NCBI RefSeq assembly: GCF_008933155.1
Contig: NZ_WBVP01000009.1
Coordinates: 81,448 to 145,447 of the forward strand
Length of the DNA stretch: 64,000 nt
From: Aliivibrio finisterrensis
GTDB taxonomy: Bacteria; Pseudomonadota; Gammaproteobacteria; Enterobacterales; Vibrionaceae
Direction: 5' to 3'
Under the pieces are notes generated by a model that was not told where the DNA came from, did not search any database, and saw only the letters and a program-made list of their open reading frames with translations. Both the position numbers and the translations under genes were made by a program. Positions within the stretch are counted from its first letter, which is position 1. Every line of letters begins with the position of its first letter. This document shows, in pieces, positions 59,472 to 64,000 of the stretch.

Positions 59472-61781
59472 CTACTCTGAATTTAGATTATCGCCAAATA
59501 GCTTTCTGTACCAAGTATTTTGATTGTGCAGTGAATAAGCTTCAATTGATAACTTCTCACCTTTTGAGCTTAGACTTATTTGCCCTAATTGAGCAGTATC
59601 TAACCAAAGTACCTGATTGTCTAAGTGCCTATCTTTAATCTCTGGATTAGGTAAATTCCAGGGAGTAAACCTTCCGGCAGATACTACACCAACCTTCCCT
59701 TCCATTACTTTTACCCATCGCTTGGTTGACGAAGTATTAGAACCATGATGAGGAACCAAAAATACATCGATATCATCAAATGTATTTTGATTTAAAATCA
59801 ACATCTCTGAAATGGCATCAATATCGCCAGTTAATAAAAAAGACCACTTATCTATACTTAGTTTTATAACGCATGAGTGAGGATTATACGCACGGCTTAC
59901 CATTCTCGGTGGCCAAATTGCGGTAAAATGCATTCCTGCTACTTTCCACTCTTCACCTTTAATACATGGTTGGTGATTACTGCCTTTCTCACTTGCTCTG
60001 ACCCAATTAGGGCTGAAAGTATCTATTAAATAATTTTTCCCGCCTGCGTGATCGTTATCTGAATGACTGAGGATCAGGCCATCAATATTCCTTATTCCTC
60101 GATGATGCAAAATAGGCTCAATAACACTTTCAGCAATACTGCCAGTTCGCCACCTCCCTCCTGTATCATAAACAACGGTATGCCCTTGATTAGATAATAG
60201 TAGTGATAAACCATGCCCCACATCTAAAAAATCAACTTGCCACTCTCTTTCTGGCTTAATAAACAGTGACCCGATAAATAAAAGTATAATTGGCTGAATA
60301 AAAAAACGTATGGGAAGTAACAACTTAAGAGATAAAATAAAAATAACAGCGTACAACAACATATTAATATGATTTGGTAATACAACCCATGATTGCTCCG
60401 CATGTCTAGCTAACCACCATACTGGGGATATAGATAAACTAGCCCACTCCCATCCTATTTTTGCAATGTCATTACTGAATTGTTCCATAATAACTGAAGC
60501 TAGACTTAACGGTACCGTAAAAAAACTAACCCAAGGTACAGATAGAAGATTGATGAATGGTGATAAGTAACTTACACCGGAAAAGAAAATACCTTGAATC
60601 GGCGCTAATAAAATAAAAAGCGCAAATTGTATAAAGATGACTTGTTGCCACTTTCTAAATAATGGTTGGTCTTTGGCGTAAACAATGATCTGATAAAAAT
60701 GAAGAGACAGAAAAACTACGCATACCGCACTAAATGAAAGCCAAAAACTCATAGAAAGGGAAGAAAAAGGATTGAGTAACAAACATAGGAATAAACACCA
60801 CAATAATAATTGATGTTTCGGCCAACGTAACCGGTATATTAATAAAATAGATACGATAAAACAGGCAATCAAAGCCCTAATCGTAGGAAGTGAAAAACCC
60901 GCAAGCCACGCATAGAAAACAGCAAACAGACAGCCGAGAATAATAGGCAACCATCGCTGATTTTTTTGAGAAAAAACAAGACGAGCCCTCTTACCTACCC
61001 ACCAACCAATTGCAAAAACAAACCCAATATGCAGCCCGGATATTGCCATTAAATGCGCCAAACCAGAGTTACGAAGCGCACGCCACTCAGAGGCACTAAT
61101 CTCTCCTTTGTAACCAAAGGTCAGTGCAAGGAGTAACGATTGATGCGATTCATTAACTGTATTCTCATAGACTTTTTGAAACCATTGAGCTCGATAGGAG
61201 GGCTTATCTTCTAATAAGGTAGCATTACTTATTTTACCGTATGAGTGGATTCCTTTAGCTAGTGCATAGTCTTCAAGCTTATAGCCTACTTCATTATGTC
61301 GGCCAATGGGCGGACGTAGTTTTACATTCATTTCCCACAACTGACCCTGTTTAAATAGAATGGTTTCTGACTCTTGGCTAAATTGCTTCTGATAATCTCG
61401 AATTGATAGCCTTAATCGTGGTAAATCATAAAACTTCATTGAATGATTATTAATACCGCGAACTTGGACTAAAATTGAAGATGTTCTATTGTTAAATGCA
61501 ATTAGACTTTGAATTTCACCTTTGATGGTAATATCATGGCCTTGACTATAAAGTAGCTGATTAAGAGTTTTATAGTAAGTTATGTGTGAGGAAGTGATGA
61601 CTAACCCCAGAAGGATGCCTTGTAATAACTTTGCTTGGGGAAATTTTAGCGTAATAATTATATAGCTAAAAACACACAATATAAATGCAAGCGACGGCAG
61701 GTTTGTTGGCCAATAGGCTGATGATAAAAAAATCAGAATTACGACAACGAGTTTGACTCGTATGTCTCGAAGAAGAAGCAT
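59472..61781 (-). CDS. comEC: DNA-uptake channel protein ComEC/Rec2
   Basis: ComEC forms the inner-membrane channel that brings single-stranded DNA into the cell during natural transformation. The 769-residue protein has N-terminal membrane helices, an OB-like periplasmic domain (about 60-190), the Competence membrane domain (about 215-480, with H-L-M-A-I-S-G-L-H) and a C-terminal metallo-beta-lactamase domain with H-S-D-N-D-H-A-G-G from about 573. It looks full length (E. coli YcaI is about 754). It heads the msbA-lpxK operon as in E. coli. Confidence 0.93.
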   Translation of the reverse strand: MLLLRDIRVKLVVVILIFLSSAYWPTNLPSLAFILCVFSYIIITLKFPQAKLLQGILLGLVITSSHITYYKTLNQLLYSQGHDITIKGEIQSLIAFNNRTSSILVQVRGINNHSMKFYDLPRLRLSIRDYQKQFSQESETILFKQGQLWEMNVKLRPPIGRHNEVGYKLEDYALAKGIHSYGKISNATLLEDKPSYRAQWFQKVYENTVNESHQSLLLALTFGYKGEISASEWRALRNSGLAHLMAISGLHIGFVFAIGWWVGKRARLVFSQKNQRWLPIILGCLFAVFYAWLAGFSLPTIRALIACFIVSILLIYRLRWPKHQLLLWCLFLCLLLNPFSSLSMSFWLSFSAVCVVFLSLHFYQIIVYAKDQPLFRKWQQVIFIQFALFILLAPIQGIFFSGVSYLSPFINLLSVPWVSFFTVPLSLASVIMEQFSNDIAKIGWEWASLSISPVWWLARHAEQSWVVLPNHINMLLYAVIFILSLKLLLPIRFFIQPIILLFIGSLFIKPEREWQVDFLDVGHGLSLLLSNQGHTVVYDTGGRWRTGSIAESVIEPILHHRGIRNIDGLILSHSDNDHAGGKNYLIDTFSPNWVRASEKGSNHQPCIKGEEWKVAGMHFTAIWPPRMVSRAYNPHSCVIKLSIDKWSFLLTGDIDAISEMLILNQNTFDDIDVFLVPHHGSNTSSTKRWVKVMEGKVGVVSAGRFTPWNLPNPEIKDRHLDNQVLWLDTAQLGQISLSSKGEKLSIEAYSLHNQNTWYRKLFGDNLNSE

Positions 61782-61787
61782 TAACTC

Positions 61788-62303
61788 ATGCCAAGAAAGT
61801 TCATTAAACGTTTTTTACCAAACCACGAAACAATTAAACGCCAGAAAGCATTAAAGATATTTGGTAACGTCTTATATAACCCAAATCTATGGTGCTTAAA
61901 CCGTCGTTCTGCGGCTGGGGCTTTTGCTGTCGGCTTATTTATGGCGTTTGTTCCTCTTCCAAGTCAAATGATTATGGCAGCAGGTTTAGCTATTCTTTGC
62001 AGTGTAAATTTACCTTTATCAATCGCTTTAGTTTGGGTGAGTAATCCCGTCACTATGCCTGTGTTATTTTATGGCGCTTATAAAATTGGTGCTTGGATAT
62101 TATCAACACCTACTCAACATTTTCATTTTGAGCTTTCTTGGGAATTTATTGCTTCTCAGATGTCCACAATTGGCCCCCCTTTCCTATTAGGTTGTGCTAT
62201 TTGTGCTGTCGTCTCATCTCTTATCGGTTACTTTGGCATACGAGGACTCTGGCGTTACTCTGTAGTGCGAAGCTGGCAAAAACGCACATTACGATTAAAA
62301 TAG
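61788..62303 (+). CDS. DUF2062 family membrane protein
   Basis: This is a 171-residue protein of unknown function. A basic N-terminus is followed by the DUF2062 core with two or three hydrophobic segments: about 47-70 (A-V-G-L-F-M-A-F-V-P), 74-105 with V-S-N-P-V-T-M-P, and 128-150. Its start codon is only 6 bp from that of the divergent comEC, so each promoter must lie inside the opposite gene or the two starts share overlapping signals. Confidence 0.85.
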   Translation: MPRKFIKRFLPNHETIKRQKALKIFGNVLYNPNLWCLNRRSAAGAFAVGLFMAFVPLPSQMIMAAGLAILCSVNLPLSIALVWVSNPVTMPVLFYGAYKIGAWILSTPTQHFHFELSWEFIASQMSTIGPPFLLGCAICAVVSSLIGYFGIRGLWRYSVVRSWQKRTLRLK

Positions 62304-62342
62304 CAAAAACTAATCTACCCTTATCTTTAAGCTTCCACCTAT

Positions 62343-62370
62343 AACTGACAGTAAAATTTTGCTGTCAGTT
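62343..62370. other. Near-perfect 28-bp palindrome downstream of the DUF2062 gene
   Basis: The arms AACTGACAG and CTGTCAGTT flank AAAATTTT, and the only non-complementary pair is T with G, so the RNA could pair almost to its centre. There is no U-tract. It may be the 3' hairpin of the DUF2062 transcript or a protein-binding site. The rest of 62304-62574 shows no gene. Confidence 0.6.
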
Positions 62371-62574
62371 CACAGAACTTTCCTCGCGAACAAACAGTAT
62401 GCCAGCTTTAATGTAATATATTTGTTGGTATCTTATTAATAATAACAACGTCTTTCAGCATTGTCGTTCATTATAAGATGCTTATACTCATCACGGTAAG
62501 TAAGTGATTGGTATAACCCATAATACTAATAAGAAACAAAACTATACACTTACAGCTTGCTTAAGGAACTTGAT

Positions 62575-62727
62575 ATGAATGAATTAATTGAATGCCCAAA
62601 ATGCCATTCTGATGAATTACTTATATCAGACAACGAAACCACGGTGCTTTGTTCTGAATGTGGAGTAATAAAAAGAGATGGGGTTTGGCTTATTGAATCA
62701 CCAAAAATTGTAGAAACAACAGCCTAG
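62575..62727 (+). CDS. Small zinc-ribbon protein (50 residues)
   Basis: This short gene encodes two knuckles, C-P-K-C-H at residues 7-11 and C-S-E-C-G at 29-33, spaced like a zinc ribbon. A good AAGGA site lies 7 bases before the ATG and a strong terminator starts just after the TAG, which supports a real single-gene transcript. The N-terminal part resembles the zinc ribbon of PhnA/YjdM-type proteins, but no further domain follows. Its function is unknown; a nucleic-acid or protein-binding role is only a guess. Confidence 0.78.
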   Translation: MNELIECPKCHSDELLISDNETTVLCSECGVIKRDGVWLIESPKIVETTA

Positions 62728-62730
62728 AAG

Positions 62731-62766
62731 AGAAAAAGCCCATATTTCACAATATGGGCTTTTTCT
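62731..62766. terminator. Bidirectional terminator between the zinc-ribbon gene and ppaC
   Basis: A perfect 16-bp stem (AGAAAAAGCCCATATT and its complement) has a 4-base loop. It serves both converging genes. Confidence 0.92.
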
Positions 62767-62794
62767 TTACCTAACTGGCTTTATATCAAAAAGA

Positions 62795-63715
62795 TTAAGC
62801 AAACACGTCTTGTAATTGAGGAACGACTTGTTTCTTACGGCTAAGCACGCCATCTAGCCATACACGGCCGTTTTCTGTCGCTTTACCGTAAGCTTTAGCT
62901 GTTAGCTCTTCATTATCACTAACGACTAGTAGTTCTGAACCTTCTTTCATAATGTCAGTTAAAAGTAAGATCATAGTATGACGATTACCTTCGACTTTCA
63001 TTGCTGCGATATCCGCTTCTAATTCTTCTTTGATTTCATCAAACACGGCAAGATCGATAACTTCAAGTTGGCCGATACCTACTAGCTCGCCATTCATATT
63101 GAAATCTTTAAAGTCACGCATTACAAGATCACGTACAGGCGTACCTTCTACTGCAGATTTTACTTTAAACATTTCCATGCCAAGTGCTTTATAATCTTCA
63201 ATTCCAGCGATCTCTGCTAGTGCTTCAACACACTTGATATCAGCAGTTGTACAAGTTGGTGATTTGAAGATTACTGTATCACTTAAAATTGCGCATAACA
63301 TGATACCAGCCATGTCTTTTGGGATTTCAACATTGTAGAAATCATACATCATTTTAATGATTGTATTACTACAACCAACAGGGCGGATCCAACACTCTAG
63401 TGGTGTTGAAGTTGTTAAATCACCCAGTTTATGATGATCAACAATACCGACAATTGTTGCTTCAGCGATATCGTCTGGTGCTTGTGTTAGCTCTGAGTGA
63501 TCTACAATATAAACCTCTTCACCAGCATAGCTTAATTTTAATTCAGGTGTTTGTACGCCAAACTTTTCAAGGATAAATGCAGTCTCAGGAGACACTTCAC
63601 CTAAACGAGTAGGAGTTGCTGCTTCACCGATTTGATTTTTTAAGTAAGCTAGTGCAATCGCACCACAAATTGAATCTGAATCTGGGATCTTGTGACCCAC
63701 TACATACATTGACAT
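62795..63715 (-). CDS. ppaC: Manganese-dependent inorganic pyrophosphatase (family II)
   Basis: PpaC hydrolyses pyrophosphate to phosphate in the cytoplasm, pulling biosynthetic reactions forward. The 306-residue DHH-family enzyme has metal ligands His8, Asp12 and Asp14, Asp72-His73, the Asp93-His94-His95 motif, and the C-terminal substrate-binding S-R-K-K-Q. A GGAGAG site lies 7 bases before the ATG at 63715, which decides it over the second ATG two codons later. Family II enzymes are typical of Vibrio and Firmicutes, whereas E. coli uses family I Ppa. Confidence 0.96.
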   Translation of the reverse strand: MSMYVVGHKIPDSDSICGAIALAYLKNQIGEAATPTRLGEVSPETAFILEKFGVQTPELKLSYAGEEVYIVDHSELTQAPDDIAEATIVGIVDHHKLGDLTTSTPLECWIRPVGCSNTIIKMMYDFYNVEIPKDMAGIMLCAILSDTVIFKSPTCTTADIKCVEALAEIAGIEDYKALGMEMFKVKSAVEGTPVRDLVMRDFKDFNMNGELVGIGQLEVIDLAVFDEIKEELEADIAAMKVEGNRHTMILLLTDIMKEGSELLVVSDNEELTAKAYGKATENGRVWLDGVLSRKKQVVPQLQDVFA

Positions 63716-63833
63716 TGTATTACTCTCCTTTAAATATGGCGCTATTCTAACAAATTGAGACGATTTGAAAACAGAAAGTATCTATAGATACATAAACTAT
63801 TGAGCCCGTAAATCAAGGTAAGAAATTGTAAAT

Positions 63834-63871
63834 AACAAAAAGGCTCATACCTTTCGATATAAGCCTTTTTT
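63834..63871 (-). terminator. Terminator-like hairpin downstream of the tRNA fragment
   Basis: On the minus strand the arm AAAAAGGCTTATA pairs with TATGAGCCTTTTT around a CGAAAGG-containing loop. Both sides carry A/T runs. It is nearly identical to 63958-63996. Confidence 0.8.
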
Positions 63872-63876
63872 AAATA

Positions 63877-63915
63877 TGGCAGAGGTGGAGAGATTCGAAC
63901 TCCCTACACGCGTGT
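63877..63915 (-). tRNA. tRNA 3'-end fragment (probable relic)
   Basis: Read on the minus strand, this shows a T-arm GGGAG-TTCGAAT-CTCTC, a 7-base acceptor strand CACCTCT, a discriminator G and an encoded CCA at 63879-63877. The matching 5' acceptor strand (AGAGGTG or GGAGGTG) and a D-arm or anticodon arm are not found in the remaining bases up to the window end, so it is truncated. The adjoining bases include the palindrome ACACGCGTGT. The discriminator G and acceptor would suit a serine-type tRNA, but the identity is uncertain. It lies between two copied terminators, which suggests a broken repeat unit of a tRNA array lying further right. Confidence 0.6.
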
Positions 63916-63957
63916 TCTTATGGTGGGGGAATCCGTGGTTCTTTTCTCAAATCAAAG

Positions 63958-63996
63958 ATAACAAAAAGGCTTGTATCTTTCGATACAAGCCTTTTC
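63958..63996 (-). terminator. Second copy of the tRNA-array terminator hairpin
   Basis: On the minus strand AAAAGGCTTGTATC pairs with GATACAAGCCTTTT around GAAA-type loop bases. It repeats 63834-63871 and also shares the following TTGTTAT. A tRNA gene transcribed toward it from beyond the window edge is expected. Confidence 0.75.
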
Positions 63997-64000
63997 TAAA

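Noticed and set aside
62400..62530. Another copy of the ATACCAAT/ATTGGTAT element upstream of the zinc-ribbon gene
   Set aside because: Only one end-like string (GATTGGTAT) is present, with no matching opposite end and no core similarity.

Overview
The window looks like chromosomal DNA of a member of the Vibrionaceae, most likely the genus Aliivibrio (fischeri/salmonicida/logei group). The base composition is AT-rich. The gene neighbourhoods are gamma-proteobacterial: zwf-pgl-gnd, lolCDE / PilZ-like gene / mfd / csiV, cmoM-mukF-mukE-mukB, and comEC-msbA-lpxK-ycaR-kdsB. CsiV and a manganese-type inorganic pyrophosphatase also fit Vibrio. The genus is an inference from gene content, not from a search. 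The decayed copper-efflux genes and a frameshifted nnrS would suit a lineage undergoing gene loss, but I cannot name the species.

Layout. 1-5.1 kb: a 5'-cut RluA-type pseudouridine synthase, a stand-alone rodA, gltS and a DedA-family gene; the last two share a 63-bp promoter-like element. 5.2-8.9 kb (minus strand): oxidative pentose-phosphate operon zwf-pgl-gnd. 9.1-12.7 kb (minus): a basic amino acid antiporter and arginine decarboxylase adiA, a probable acid-resistance module. 13.1-22.7 kb: lolCDE (minus), then a PilZ-like gene, mfd, csiV, a DsbA-like lipoprotein and a membrane-anchored FKBP (plus). 22.8-29.4 kb: a methyltransferase and the histidine-degradation cluster hutI-hutG-hutU-hutH. 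29.5-32.9 kb: MATE exporter, DUF2164 protein and a chemoreceptor.

33-39.3 kb (minus): a copper-resistance cluster. It begins at a well-preserved CueR-type promoter and encodes a small Met/Cys/His-rich exported protein, CusC, CusB, CusA and a CopI-like cupredoxin. All three genes of the CusCBA efflux complex carry disabling lesions: a terminal frameshift in cusC, two frameshifts and two nonsense codons in cusB, and a large deletion plus a frameshift in cusA. The two small copper proteins and the promoter look intact. 39.4-46.6 kb: an acyltransferase, an alpha/beta hydrolase, a frameshifted nnrS behind a near-consensus NsrR operator, the nagE sugar permease and a two-component system.

46.6-55.6 kb: a J-domain protein, the mukBEF condensin operon with cmoM, and divergent elyC. 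55.7-62.3 kb: a small inverted-repeat element, then the lipopolysaccharide/competence operon comEC-msbA-lpxK-ycaR-kdsB with a DUF2062 gene diverging only 6 bp away. 62.5-64 kb: an unlisted 50-residue zinc-ribbon gene, ppaC, and a tRNA 3'-end fragment between two near-identical terminator hairpins.

Most of the window is conserved core genome. I saw no CRISPR array, prophage, toxin-antitoxin pair or insertion sequence. The most rewarding places to look are the selectively decayed copper exporter, the NsrR/nnrS locus, the duplicated gltS/dedA promoter element and the tRNA relic at the right edge.
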